From an uncultured Shimia sp. (GTDB taxonomy: Bacteria > Pseudomonadota > Alphaproteobacteria > Rhodobacterales > Rhodobacteraceae), in contig NZ_CANMJE010000004.1 of assembly GCF_947498095.1 (NCBI RefSeq), forward strand, positions 186,001 to 250,000: 64,000 nucleotides of DNA, read 5' to 3'. Shown piece after piece: positions 8,437-17,092 of this stretch (the first letter of the stretch is position 1; every line of letters begins with the position of its first letter). The notes beneath the pieces were generated by a model. The model was not told where the DNA came from. It saw only the letters and a list, made by a program, of their open reading frames with translations, and did not search any database. The position numbers were made by a program, and so were the translations under genes.

Positions 8437-9081
8437 ATGCGCTTGGCTATCGTGTTTATTTTGTTTTGTACCGCCGCGTCCGCTGGCCCTTGGTTGCGCG
8501 CGCCCGGTCAGCAATTCCTGTCGCTCAGTGTTGAGGCCGATCTTAAAGGGGATCGCGCCGAAGCCTTGGGCTTGGCCTATTATGAACTGGGTCTTACGCC
8601 AAACATCACTCTTGGTATCGACGCCGGGGCCGACAGCTGGGGGCAATCCAGCACCCTGGCCTTTGCGCGATTTCCATTGCTTCGAAGTGACACCGGCCAC
8701 GTGATCGCGACCGAGATTGCGCTTGGGCCTTACACGGGTACGACGGTCTCTGATTGGGTGATCCGTCCCGGCCTGTCATGGGGGCGCGGATTGGATTTCT
8801 GGCAGGGCGGTTGGATCATGGTGGACGCGCAATATGCCTATCTGATCGAAACCGGATTGGGGCGCAGCAAGCTAGAAACGACCCTTGGGCTAAATCACGG
8901 AAACAGGATCAAGTCTTTGCTCCAGATAACGGTTGAAAAAACAGATGGCGTCGACATTACTGTATCCGTCACCCCCGGCCTCGCGTGGCGCATCAGCGAA
9001 CAGATACAGTTGGTTGGCGGGGTGATTTGGCGCAGCGATAGCAGCTCGGCGCTAAAGCTGGGGCTATGGCGTGAGTATTGA
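8437..9081 (+). CDS. Hypothetical exported protein, probable outer-membrane beta-barrel
   Basis: 214 residues with a signal peptide (MRLAIVFILFCTAASA, cleaved before GPW). The mature part is built of short alternating amphipathic strands (LGLAYYELGLTPNITLGIDAG, WIMVDAQYAYLI, IQLVGGVIWRS) and ends in an aromatic residue (LGLWREY), both features of outer-membrane beta-barrels. No named family recognised. It is divergent from the ABM-like gene; the promoter space between them (8299-8436) is AT-rich and contains several GTTAA/TTAAC elements. Confidence 0.75.
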   Translation: MRLAIVFILFCTAASAGPWLRAPGQQFLSLSVEADLKGDRAEALGLAYYELGLTPNITLGIDAGADSWGQSSTLAFARFPLLRSDTGHVIATEIALGPYTGTTVSDWVIRPGLSWGRGLDFWQGGWIMVDAQYAYLIETGLGRSKLETTLGLNHGNRIKSLLQITVEKTDGVDITVSVTPGLAWRISEQIQLVGGVIWRSDSSSALKLGLWREY

Positions 9082-9211
9082 CGCGAAACACCACGTCACT
9101 GTGAATTGAAATCATCGCCAAGCTACGCCATACTTGCACCAAGGCACCAGAATGCGGCACTACATCGTGACAACACGGGACCAAGTCGCGCCACATGATC
9201 GAGGCAGATCC

Positions 9212-9532
9212 ATGAAGACAGTTTTTTGCGCCATTCTCATGGCAGGCCTGATGGTATCCATCGCTCCGGCGCCAGCCGCAGCCGGCACGATGTCCAACGC
9301 CTGTATGAAATCAGACCGCAAGGCCAAATCCCGCAAACTGTGCCGCTGCATGCAGCAAGTCGCCGACAGGGAACTGTCGCGCCGCGATCAAAAACTGGCA
9401 GCCAGCTTTTTCAAAGATCCGCAAAAGGCGCAGGACACCAGACAATCCGACAAGCGCAGCCAAGAGCAATTTTGGAAACGGTACAAAGCCTTTGGGAACA
9501 CCTTTGCCGCGTCCTGTTCGCATCTGAAGTAA
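9212..9532 (+). CDS. Small exported protein with conserved cysteines
   Basis: 106 residues: a signal peptide (about 1-24, ending APAAAG) followed by a basic, helical mature domain with Cys in SNACMKS, CRCMQQVAD and the C-terminal AASCSHLK. The pattern suggests a small disulfide-bonded periplasmic protein. I do not know its function. The start at 9212 is chosen because the signal peptide starts there and a GAGGCAGATCC leader precedes it; a longer reading frame from 9134 would bury the signal. Confidence 0.7.
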   Translation: MKTVFCAILMAGLMVSIAPAPAAAGTMSNACMKSDRKAKSRKLCRCMQQVADRELSRRDQKLAASFFKDPQKAQDTRQSDKRSQEQFWKRYKAFGNTFAASCSHLK

Positions 9533-9634
9533 AACAACGTCGCATTTCAATCTCTGAAAATTACCCAGCCAACACAGGTGACGTTTCGACCCCGAAAACG
9601 CTTACCTGCATAGCTACATATCACAGTCTTTCCC

Positions 9635-9658
9635 TTGACGTCTCTCTGTGTCAAATTC
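9635..9658 (+). promoter_or_regulatory. Candidate LysR-regulator site upstream of its own gene
   Basis: TTGACGT (9635-9641) and TCAAATTC (9651-9658) recur exactly at 12243-12249 and 12253-12260 in the divergent promoter of the neighbouring demethylation genes, with a different spacing. TTGAC and GTCAA here also form an inverted repeat with a 10-base spacer. The site begins 54 bases upstream of the LysR start codon. Confidence 0.4.
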
Positions 9659-9688
9659 ACAAAAAGCAAAACTGTTTGGGAATGACAC

Positions 9689-10654
9689 ATGCTGATGAAG
9701 GGCGTAACCCTGCGTGGTCTCGAAGTATTCGAAGCGCTTGCGGCGTCGGGCTCGGTGGCTCAGGCCGCCGAAGTCACCGGCCTGTCGCAACCCGCTGTCA
9801 GCCAGCAAATCCGTAATCTCGAGGCCGCGCTGGGGATCGACCTCTTGGATCACAGCAAGCGCCCCATGCAGCTCACCCCGGCTGGGCGTAGTTTCCTGAC
9901 GCGAACAGGCAGTGTTCTGTCAGAATTACGACTGGCACAGTCTGAGTTGACGGTGATGGACCTGACGCACCTCAGCACACTCAACATGGGGATCATCGAT
10001 GATTTCGACAACGATCTCACGCCGCGTCTGGTAACCATTCTGGCAGAGAGCCTGACCCGCTGTCGGTTCAAGCTGATCACCGCCCCCAGCCATGAGATCA
10101 CAGACGCCATGAAAGCGCGGCGCCTGCATATCGGCGTGTCGGCCTCGACCGGAGAGATGCTGGATGGTGTGACCGAATACCCTTTGGTGCGCGACCCCTT
10201 TATCATCGTCGCTCCACGTGGGTTGTTGCCGCCCGGCCCCTTTGACAAGGCTCTGCTGAATGACATCACGTTGTTGCGCTATGAAAAGGAACAACTAATC
10301 AGCCGCCAGATCGAAGCGCATCTGGCCCGCCAAAAGCTTGACTTTTCGGAGCGCTTTGAGATCGGCAGCCACCTCTCCCTGATGGCGCTGGTCGCCCGTG
10401 GGATCGGTTGGGCAGTGACCACGCCACTGGGTTACATGCGGGCGACGCGGTTTCACGACGAGATCGAGGCGCACCCCCTGCCCTTTAACCCGTTCAGTCG
10501 CAACATCTCGCTTTATGCCAGCGCGGACTGGGCTGACCGTGTGCCGCGCGACGTGGCGGGAACGGTGCGGCGCCTGGTGCAAAGCCAGATGATCGACCCG
10601 GCGCTGCGACGGTTGCCTTGGCTTGAGGGCGATCTGCGGGTTCTGGATGGGTAA
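9689..10654 (+). CDS. LysR-family transcriptional regulator
   Basis: 321 residues. A winged helix-turn-helix covers about 6-65 (LRGLEVFEALAASGSVAQAAEVTGLSQPAVSQQIRNLE), followed by a LysR substrate-binding domain from about 95 (NMGIIDDFDNDLTPRLV). LysR proteins usually regulate an adjacent or divergent operon in response to its substrate. Its neighbours are an MttB-family methyltransferase (convergent, 4-base gap) and an FAD/GcvT demethylase, so the probable inducer is a betaine or methylated amine; this is inference. The start at 9689 follows GGGAATG; an overlapping ATG at 9682 is out of frame. Confidence 0.93.
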   Translation: MLMKGVTLRGLEVFEALAASGSVAQAAEVTGLSQPAVSQQIRNLEAALGIDLLDHSKRPMQLTPAGRSFLTRTGSVLSELRLAQSELTVMDLTHLSTLNMGIIDDFDNDLTPRLVTILAESLTRCRFKLITAPSHEITDAMKARRLHIGVSASTGEMLDGVTEYPLVRDPFIIVAPRGLLPPGPFDKALLNDITLLRYEKEQLISRQIEAHLARQKLDFSERFEIGSHLSLMALVARGIGWAVTTPLGYMRATRFHDEIEAHPLPFNPFSRNISLYASADWADRVPRDVAGTVRRLVQSQMIDPALRRLPWLEGDLRVLDG

Positions 10655-10658
10655 ACCT

Positions 10659-12179
10659 TCAGAGTCGGATGTCGAACCGGGCGCGGACGGCGCGTTCTGA
10701 TGCGGCATCCAGATAGCCGGGGTCAGGTTTTGCCAATAGCTCTCTGGCGCGTGCATTGGCACGAGCCCAAGCAGCCTTGCGCCCCATTTCAGACCACGTG
10801 ATGGGGGGATCGCGGTCGGCAAGATCTGGGTAAAAGTAATCGCGCTCCATCGCCGCCATGGTCTGGGCGCCGCCCAGGAAATGCCCCTCGCCTGTGACCG
10901 CCTGCACGATGTCGTCATACCCCAAGGTCTCGGGCGTGACTTCGACCCCACGCAGTGCGCGGTAGATATGCGCCAGCATGTCGTTATCCAACAAAAAGGC
11001 CTCGAACGACGCGCCCAACAATGACGCGGTCATGCCCGCGCTTTCGTAGATGAGGTTGCCACCGGCCAACCCGGCCGCCATGGCCGAGATCCCTTTTTCC
11101 ATGCCGTATTGCGCGTCGAGCGCCTTGGCATCGGTCATCGAAGACGCGACCCCGGACACCAGCCCCAGCCAGTTTGAGATTTGCGCCGATGCCGCGTTCA
11201 TCACGCTGATCTCGCCGCCACCGCCGCAAAAGGCCCCGGTGCGCAGGTCAATCACCAACGGCCAGTTGGAAAACACCATGGGATAGCCCGGCTCATAGAC
11301 ATGCACCATCACAAGGCTGGCCAGCGTTTCGGCCAAGGATTGCGCCAGAAACCCCGCCAGAGTTGCAGGGGCCGTAGCTCCCGACTGCGCGGCAGTGATG
11401 CAACTCATCGGCACGCCATGCCGGATGCATTCCAACGTCACGTCCACCGCGTCTTCGCCATAACGCATCGGAGAGATCACTGGCGAGATATGCGCCTTGA
11501 TCCAAGGATTGCGTGCAAAACTGCCCACCCCATCGACCATGTCGACCATCTCAATAATCGGCGCGACATGTTCGGCCAGAGTAAAGGACGTTGCGACCGG
11601 CTTTGTCGTGCCCTTGAGCAGGGCAAAGACCGTGTTGACGTCCAGTGTCCACTCATCCGGCATGTCCGTCGCCACACAGCAGCGGGTGAACCAGCTGACA
11701 TTCTCCAGCCCGTCTTGAAGCCGGGTAAAGTCGTAGAGGTCGCGCAGCGTGGTTGGCCGATAGTCGCCGCTGTCCAAGTCCAGCACCTGCACCGCCGCAC
11801 CACCGGTGCCAAAATGTACACGGTCGTCGCCAACTTGAATGGCGCGTTTGGGATCCCGGCCATGCAGAGTAAACGCGCTGGGGGCCGCTGCAATCGCTGC
11901 CTCAACCAGTGCCGGCGGCAATTGCACCCGCTCGCCTTTCAACCTCGCGCCATGGGCCACCAGTTGGCCCTGCAAAGTTGCCGGGACTTCGCCCATGCCG
12001 AGATCATCCAGCAATCGCAACGCCGTGTCATAGATCGCACGGCATTCCCGTTCTGTGAGTGGGTTGTAGGTGCCGCCGACCTGCCCTGGCGGACAAGGGT
12101 TCACCGCAACAGGCGCCGCCCGCTGAGCCAGCTTTTCTTTACGCCCCGACCGGCGTTTAGCATTCCTTGGCGTATCCAT
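10659..12179 (-). CDS. Trimethylamine/betaine methyltransferase (MttB family, non-pyrrolysine)
   Basis: 506 residues of the MttB (COG5598) family. It is read through without an internal amber codon, so it belongs to the non-pyrrolysine group, which includes glycine-betaine:corrinoid methyltransferases. Features: basic N-terminus (RNAKRRSGRKEK), then a TIM barrel with HFGTGGAAVQVLDLDSGDYRP, MSCITAAQSGATAPATLAG and CGGGGEISVMNAASAQ. Expected reaction: transfer of a methyl group from a quaternary or tertiary amine to a corrinoid protein. No corrinoid partner gene is in the window. I start at the ATG at 12179; an in-frame ATG at 12242 would place the start inside the shared regulatory palindrome. 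Divergent from the FAD demethylase, and so probably co-regulated with it. Confidence 0.88.
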   Translation of the reverse strand: MDTPRNAKRRSGRKEKLAQRAAPVAVNPCPPGQVGGTYNPLTERECRAIYDTALRLLDDLGMGEVPATLQGQLVAHGARLKGERVQLPPALVEAAIAAAPSAFTLHGRDPKRAIQVGDDRVHFGTGGAAVQVLDLDSGDYRPTTLRDLYDFTRLQDGLENVSWFTRCCVATDMPDEWTLDVNTVFALLKGTTKPVATSFTLAEHVAPIIEMVDMVDGVGSFARNPWIKAHISPVISPMRYGEDAVDVTLECIRHGVPMSCITAAQSGATAPATLAGFLAQSLAETLASLVMVHVYEPGYPMVFSNWPLVIDLRTGAFCGGGGEISVMNAASAQISNWLGLVSGVASSMTDAKALDAQYGMEKGISAMAAGLAGGNLIYESAGMTASLLGASFEAFLLDNDMLAHIYRALRGVEVTPETLGYDDIVQAVTGEGHFLGGAQTMAAMERDYFYPDLADRDPPITWSEMGRKAAWARANARARELLAKPDPGYLDAASERAVRARFDIRL

Positions 12180-12240
12180 GACCGATCCGTTGCCCCTTTT
12201 TTGCAATTCAGAAAGCACTCGAGCACCTTCGGGCAAGCTC

Positions 12241-12260
12241 ATTTGACGTGTTTCAAATTC
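12241..12260. promoter_or_regulatory. Dyad in the divergent mttB/demethylase promoter
   Basis: ATTTGA (12241-12246) and TCAAAT (12253-12258) make an inverted repeat with a 6-base spacer, LysR-box-like. Another TCAAAT at 12261-12266 and TTTGAT at 12275-12280 add half-sites. TTGACGT and TCAAATTC within it are shared with the LysR promoter at 9635-9658. TTGACGTGTTTCAA also resembles an FNR box with one mismatch, but the shared words favour the LysR reading. Confidence 0.45.
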
Positions 12261-12358
12261 TCAAATCCATCATTTTTGATTTCCTTAATCTGCAAAATCA
12301 CCATTGCGCCGGGTCATGCCAATCCCTGAAATCATCCGAACAGATTTAGGAGGCTTCC

Positions 12359-14761
12359 ATGAAATCCACCACTCGGGTTGTTGTAATCGGCGGCGGTATT
12401 GCCGGATGTTCCGCGCTCTATCACCTCACACAAGAGGGCTGGAGCGACGTCGTTCTGGTCGAACGCAACGAACTGACCAGCGGTACAACGTGGCATTCAG
12501 CGGCGCAGGTCACCAATTTTGGCATGAACCAAACCATGGTGGGTTTGAAATCCCATTCGATCGAGCTTTACCGCGATCTTGCCGCTGATCCGGATTACCC
12601 GGTGGGCTATCATTATGGCGATGGCGGCATCCGACTTGCCAATACCGAGGCACAGATGGACGGCTACCGCCACTTTGTCAGCCAAGCTGCCGCCATGGGC
12701 GTTGAGTTTGAGGTGATCGACGCCGAAGAATGCGCCCGCCGCCATCCGTTGATCTCAACCGACAACCTCGTTGGCGGCCTCTGGGACCCGCATGATGGGG
12801 ACATCGATCCGGCTCAGCTGTGCCAGGCACTTGCCCGACGCGCCCGCAAGGCAGGCGCGGAAGTCTATCGCAACACGCCCGTCACTGGCCTGACCCAACA
12901 TCCCGATGACAGCTGGACCGTACACACCGAACACGGCGATATCGATTGCGAAATCGTGGTCAACGCCTGTGGCTACCGTGTGAACGAAGTGGGGGCCATG
13001 ATGGGCGTACATCACCCGGTGACCTCAATGGAGCATCAGTACTTCCTGACCGAAGATATCCCGGAAATCATTGAAGCTGGCCACCGCATGCCATTGTTGC
13101 GCTGCCCGATCAGCGACTATTACAGCCGTCAGGAAAAGAACGGCCTCTTGGTCGGCTTTTACGAACAAGACTGCAAGACTTGGGGCATGGACGGTATCGA
13201 TCCGAACTTTGTCAATGCGCTCTGTCCGGATGACCTTGACCGTGTGATGGACGTTCTGGAAGGGGCTTTTGCCCGCATGCCGGCCCTCGCTGAAACCGGT
13301 ATTCGCACAATCGTGAACGGACCCATCACCTATACGATTGATGGCGCGCCTCTGGTTGGCCCGATCCCAGGGAAAAAGAATGCCTTTTGCATCATTGGCC
13401 TGCGCGCAGGCCTTGGAGAGGGCGGCGGGCATGGCTGGATGCTGGCGCAACAGATCGTTCATGGCGAAGCTTGCTATGATACATGGTGCATCGACCCACG
13501 CCGCTTTGCCGGGCACACCAACGTCGAGCTATGTACCTTGAAGGCCATCGAAGACTATCAGAACGAATTCCGCTTTCACTTCCCGCATGAACATCGCCCC
13601 GCCGGGCGCTTTGCCAAAACCACGCCCCTGACCCCTGTTCTGCAGGCCGAGGGCGCGGAATTCACACCCGTCAACGGCTGGGAGCGCACGGATTACATCA
13701 AGCCCTCACCGGATTTCCACGAGACCCACGGCTATCGCTTCAACGAAGCATTCGACGTGGTCGCGGCTGAGGTTAAAGCCGTGCAATCAGGCGTTGGCCT
13801 GACCGAGGTCAACGGCTTTAACCGTTTTGAGATCGAAGGAGACGGCGCGCGCGACTGGCTGGACACCATGTTCTGCGGATTTGTCACGCGCAAACCGGGG
13901 CGCGTGGGGTTGGGTTACCTCCTGAACCACCACGGCTGCATCAAATCCGAGGCCACCATCGCTAACCTGCCTGACGGGCGCATCTGGTATGGCTCTGCCG
14001 CAGCGTCGGAGCTGCATGACATGGATTGGTTGACCGCGCACGCACCCAAAGGCGTCAGCATTCGCAGCCTGACCAACGAACATACCATCCTTGTGCTCGC
14101 GGGCCCTCGCGCTCGAGACGTGCTTGGCGCGGTTTCTCGCGACGATTGGTCTGTCGAGGCCTTCCCCTGGCTGTCCGTTCGCAATGCCTTTGTCGGCTAT
14201 GCCCCGGCCGTGGTCATGGCTGTCAGCTTCTCGGGTGAATTGGCCTATGAAATCCACGTCCCCAACGCTTCGCTCTATGCGGCCTACACCGCCCTGCGTG
14301 AGGTCGGAGCCGAGCACGAATTGACCCTGTTCGGAGCCCGGGCGGTTGAGTCGATGCGCCTTGAGAAAGGCTATCGCCACTGGAAGGCAGACCTGATCAC
14401 CGAATTTGATCCGTTTGAGTCTGATTTGGCCCGGTTCGTGAAAATGGGCAAAGCTGATTTTATCGGCAAATCCGCGCTGCAGAAACGGCTGGACACACCC
14501 TCAGGCAAGACTTTTGCTACGCTCCGGCTCGCCACCACGGAAGCCCCGGCCCAGCCCGGCGCGTCTATTCGTGCGGGCGGTCAAATCGTCGGAACAATCA
14601 CTTCTGGGGACTGGGGTCACCGGGTCAATGAAAACCTCGCCATGGGCTTTATCGACAAAAGTGATGCACCCCTTACCGTCGACATTCTCGGCCAACCCGT
14701 CGCTGCCGAGATCGTCCCGGCCTGCCGCTATGATCCGGACAATACACTAGTGCGCAGCTAG
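12359..14761 (+). CDS. FAD-dependent demethylase with GcvT domain (dimethylglycine/sarcosine dehydrogenase-like)
   Basis: 800 residues in the order DAO-type FAD domain (about 1-370), linker, and aminomethyltransferase GcvT domain (about 410-800). The dinucleotide motif GGGIAG is at 11-16. The sequence SGTTWHSAAQV (W45-H46) matches the site where dimethylglycine and sarcosine dehydrogenases bind FAD covalently through histidine. Members oxidise N-methyl groups and pass the one-carbon unit to tetrahydrofolate in the GcvT half. With the divergent MttB-type methyltransferase and LysR gene it forms a plausible betaine or methylamine demethylation locus. GGAGGCTTCC precedes the ATG. The substrate (dimethylglycine, sarcosine or another) is not fixed by sequence. 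Confidence 0.92.
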   Translation: MKSTTRVVVIGGGIAGCSALYHLTQEGWSDVVLVERNELTSGTTWHSAAQVTNFGMNQTMVGLKSHSIELYRDLAADPDYPVGYHYGDGGIRLANTEAQMDGYRHFVSQAAAMGVEFEVIDAEECARRHPLISTDNLVGGLWDPHDGDIDPAQLCQALARRARKAGAEVYRNTPVTGLTQHPDDSWTVHTEHGDIDCEIVVNACGYRVNEVGAMMGVHHPVTSMEHQYFLTEDIPEIIEAGHRMPLLRCPISDYYSRQEKNGLLVGFYEQDCKTWGMDGIDPNFVNALCPDDLDRVMDVLEGAFARMPALAETGIRTIVNGPITYTIDGAPLVGPIPGKKNAFCIIGLRAGLGEGGGHGWMLAQQIVHGEACYDTWCIDPRRFAGHTNVELCTLKAIEDYQNEFRFHFPHEHRPAGRFAKTTPLTPVLQAEGAEFTPVNGWERTDYIKPSPDFHETHGYRFNEAFDVVAAEVKAVQSGVGLTEVNGFNRFEIEGDGARDWLDTMFCGFVTRKPGRVGLGYLLNHHGCIKSEATIANLPDGRIWYGSAAASELHDMDWLTAHAPKGVSIRSLTNEHTILVLAGPRARDVLGAVSRDDWSVEAFPWLSVRNAFVGYAPAVVMAVSFSGELAYEIHVPNASLYAAYTALREVGAEHELTLFGARAVESMRLEKGYRHWKADLITEFDPFESDLARFVKMGKADFIGKSALQKRLDTPSGKTFATLRLATTEAPAQPGASIRAGGQIVGTITSGDWGHRVNENLAMGFIDKSDAPLTVDILGQPVAAEIVPACRYDPDNTLVRS

Positions 14762-14763
14762 GT

Positions 14764-14792
14764 CTTCATTTTGGCGCAAGTACTCCCGCCGG
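14764..14792 (-). repeat. Dispersed intergenic repeat, copy 1
   Basis: On the minus strand it reads CCGGCGGGAGTACTTGCGCC then AAAATGAAG. It begins two bases after the stop codon of the FAD demethylase. Related copies lie at 17649-17673 and 43956-43981. Confidence 0.6.
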
Positions 14793-14822
14793 AGGCACCC
14801 TGTTCTTGCCTTCGGCGCTATC

Positions 14823-15257
14823 TCACGTGATCGCAGCCGCCAATCCCCGCGAACAGTGCTCCACAAGATCAAGCGCCCCGTCGAAGTCGCGCGTGTAATA
14901 GGGATCAGGCACTTCCTGGGCGCCACTTTCCGGAGCATAGTCCGTGAACAGACGTACTGGCGTCTCATTCCCGGCAGGGCGCAACCGTTCGATGTTTGAG
15001 ATGTTACTCGCGTCCATTCCAATGATCAGGTCAAATTGGTCAAAGTCCGCTGCTACAAACTGGCGCGCGCGCAGATCTGTCAGATCATAGCCGCGATCCC
15101 TTGCTGCCGTTTGCATCGGTCCATAAGGCGGCTCACCGACGTGCCAACTTCCGGTGCCAGCACTGTCCGTTTCCACATCTGCAGCCATCGTACGAAAGAC
15201 ACCTTCGGCGGCTGGTGATCGGCAAATATTCCCAAGACAGACAAACAGAACTCTCAC
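14823..15257 (-). CDS. Low-molecular-weight protein tyrosine phosphatase
   Basis: 144 residues with the catalytic P-loop CLGNICRS at 7-14 (nucleophile C7, R13) and the general-acid loop PDPYYT at 117-122 (D118), both as in the LMW-PTP family. The cytoplasmic enzyme removes phosphate from protein tyrosine, or serves as an arsenate-reductase relative; nothing nearby tells which. The start is a GTG at 15257 with GAGG six bases upstream, which puts the P-loop at the usual position; the upstream extension to 15362 is not protein-like. It is divergent from the sirtuin gene. Confidence 0.92.
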   Translation of the reverse strand: MRVLFVCLGNICRSPAAEGVFRTMAADVETDSAGTGSWHVGEPPYGPMQTAARDRGYDLTDLRARQFVAADFDQFDLIIGMDASNISNIERLRPAGNETPVRLFTDYAPESGAQEVPDPYYTRDFDGALDLVEHCSRGLAAAIT

Positions 15258-15376
15258 TGAACACCTCTCATCATCCCGTACGACCGGTATTGGCCCAATC
15301 CAAACAGGCGTCAAGCCCGCTTGCCGCTCTGTGCGAGACCTGCCACCTTGGGAGCAAACCAAGCAACGAGGACCAC

Positions 15377-16075
15377 ATGGCGCATGAGAAGATCGTCATC
15401 CTGACTGGCGCAGGCATCTCGGCCGAAAGCGGGCTGGGTACGTTTCGCGACGAGGGCGGGCTTTGGGCGCAGCATCGGATCGAAGATGTCGCCACACCCG
15501 AAGGATTTCACCGCAACCCCGATCTAGTGCATGCGTTATACAATGCACGCCGGGTTCAAGCGGCTGAGGCCACACCAAATGCAGCCCATCACGCATTGGC
15601 AGAACTCGAACGCGACCACCCCGGTGAGGTCGTCATCGTGACCCAGAACGTCGACAGCCTGCATGAAAAGGCGGGCGTGCAATCTGTCCTGCACATGCAC
15701 GGGCATCTCGCGGGCGCACTTTGTGGCTCATGTGGGCATAGATGGGAGGCCCCCGCGAACATGCACAAGACAGACAGCTGCCCAGCCTGCCAGCGCACCA
15801 GCACCCGGCCAGATATTGTCTGGTTTGGTGAGATTCCCTATTTCATGGACGTGATCTGGGATCACCTCGACAGCGCCGATTTATTTGTGGCCATCGGGAC
15901 GTCGGGCGAGGTTTATCCCGCCGCAGCTTTCGTGCAAGAAGCCCAACGCGCAGGCGCACATACGATCGAGTTGAATCTGGAACCCTCTTCACGGGTTTCT
16001 GACTTTGCAGAGACCAGTTTCGGACCCGCCACGGAAATTGTCCCCCTTTGGGTCGCTCAAGAGCTTTCCCGGTAA
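15377..16075 (+). CDS. cobB: NAD-dependent protein deacylase (CobB-type sirtuin)
   Basis: 232 residues with all sirtuin landmarks: GAGISAESG at 11-19, TQNVDSLH at 89-96, catalytic His108 in HMHGH, a four-cysteine zinc site (C116, C119, C135, C138), GTSGEVYPAA, and ELNLEPS. Tyr55 and Arg58 in YNARR match the pair that gives E. coli CobB and human SIRT5 affinity for succinyl- and malonyl-lysine, so deacetylase plus desuccinylase activity is predicted. The protein is cytoplasmic and uses NAD+. The start at 15377 follows ACGAGGACC. A hairpin terminator (16094-16117) follows. Confidence 0.95.
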   Translation: MAHEKIVILTGAGISAESGLGTFRDEGGLWAQHRIEDVATPEGFHRNPDLVHALYNARRVQAAEATPNAAHHALAELERDHPGEVVIVTQNVDSLHEKAGVQSVLHMHGHLAGALCGSCGHRWEAPANMHKTDSCPACQRTSTRPDIVWFGEIPYFMDVIWDHLDSADLFVAIGTSGEVYPAAAFVQEAQRAGAHTIELNLEPSSRVSDFAETSFGPATEIVPLWVAQELSR

Positions 16076-16093
16076 CGGCTGGCACAATGCAAA

Positions 16094-16117
16094 CAGGCCG
16101 GAAAATCTCCCGGCCTG
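16094..16117 (+). terminator. Hairpin after cobB
   Basis: CAGGCCGG and CCGGCCTG form an 8-bp GC-rich stem with an 8-base loop, 19 bases after the cobB stop. The following tract is only CGTTTC, so it is a moderate factor-independent terminator, possibly serving both convergent genes. Confidence 0.6.
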
Positions 16118-16164
16118 CGTTTCAATGAGGGCTTCCCGCGGGAGCCTGAGGTGGAACCCACCCC

Positions 16165-16632
16165 TTAGTGATTCATCTTGCCATGCATTGGCTTGCGCTC
16201 AAGGTCGACCGGGATCGACACTTCAACCTCCCCGGCCTTTTCAAATACCAGCGTCACATTAACCGTGTCACCATGTTCCAGCGCACGGGTTAGTCCCATG
16301 AACATCACGTGGTCTCCACCGCGCATCAACATATGCGAGCCACCCGCGGGGATGGCAAAACCTTCTTCGACGTGCATCATCTGCATCACGCCATCTGCGG
16401 TTTCCTTGTGCGTGTGCAATTCAACGCGCTTGGCCACATCGGACCGTGCCTCGATCAACTGGTCGTCCTCTGCCCCATGGTTCATCAGCGTCATGAACGC
16501 CGCGCCAGTTTTGGCAGATTTACCTGCCGTGCGGGCATAGGGGTCATCGACCATGATCATGCCATCGGCAAAAGCAGGCAGAGCAAAGGTGAGGGTCGCC
16601 GCAGCGATGGCGGCAATGGATTTCAGCGACAT
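16165..16632 (-). CDS. Periplasmic copper chaperone PCu(A)C
   Basis: 155 residues with a signal peptide (about 1-23, ending AFA). The copper-binding pattern H-x10-M-x21-H-x-M is complete: H75, M86, H108, M110. PCu(A)C proteins carry Cu(I) in the periplasm and, with Sco-type proteins, deliver it to the CuA/CuB sites of cytochrome oxidases. The His/Met-rich tail (HGKMNH) may add metal binding. The start at 16632 has AGGAG eight bases upstream; a GTG three codons earlier is too close to that site. It is followed upstream by a small anchored protein with a His/Cys motif, which may be part of the same copper pathway. No oxidase genes are in the window. Confidence 0.93.
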   Translation of the reverse strand: MSLKSIAAIAAATLTFALPAFADGMIMVDDPYARTAGKSAKTGAAFMTLMNHGAEDDQLIEARSDVAKRVELHTHKETADGVMQMMHVEEGFAIPAGGSHMLMRGGDHVMFMGLTRALEHGDTVNVTLVFEKAGEVEVSIPVDLERKPMHGKMNH

Positions 16633-16695
16633 CAGTGTCACTCCTGTAAAAATTCGTCGTGTGTTGGGGGTTCGTCGAGATCAGAGCAAGATTAC

Positions 16696-17043
16696 TCAGG
16701 ACGCGCGCGGCGGTGCGCGGGCTGACGCCTCGACGGCTCGAATCACACCGAGCGAAACGTCATGAACACTGGTTATCTTCTGCCCGCGCGTCTCAACCGG
16801 AACCGCCAGCGCAGGGACAGGCGCTACGGCGTCCATCAGAGACAGGCTGAATTCAGGGCAGATATGGGTATGGCCGGTCGGATTGCCCTCGGCATCGACC
16901 GCAATCATCACGGGGCCGCTGCCGGTGCACAGTTCCATCACCCCCGAGGCCGTCGGCATGCCGCGCGCAATGGCCATGCTGTGCCCAGTCAACACCAAGA
17001 CAGCCACCAATAGAATCGCGATTTGCTTGCGAAGCCGTATCAT
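16696..17043 (-). CDS. Small membrane-anchored/exported protein, possibly DUF2946-like
   Basis: 115 residues with an N-terminal hydrophobic segment (about 7-27), then MELCTGSGPVMIAVDAEGNP followed by HTHICPEFSL. An LC-(G)-V-DAEG-H-C pattern like this occurs in DUF2946-type proteins that often sit beside copper-handling genes. The neighbour downstream on the same strand is PCu(A)C (63-base gap), which supports a copper-related role; this is inference. The protein has only two cysteines, fewer than some relatives. Confidence 0.6.
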   Translation of the reverse strand: MIRLRKQIAILLVAVLVLTGHSMAIARGMPTASGVMELCTGSGPVMIAVDAEGNPTGHTHICPEFSLSLMDAVAPVPALAVPVETRGQKITSVHDVSLGVIRAVEASARAPPRAS

Positions 17044-17092
17044 GTCGCCAATCTAAACCTTCCTCCGCAGGAAGCCATAGCGACAAAAGGAA

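Noticed and set aside
12243-12256. TTGACGTGTTTCAA as a fourth FNR box
   Set aside because: It has one mismatch in a conserved position, and the exact words shared with the LysR promoter make a LysR site more likely.
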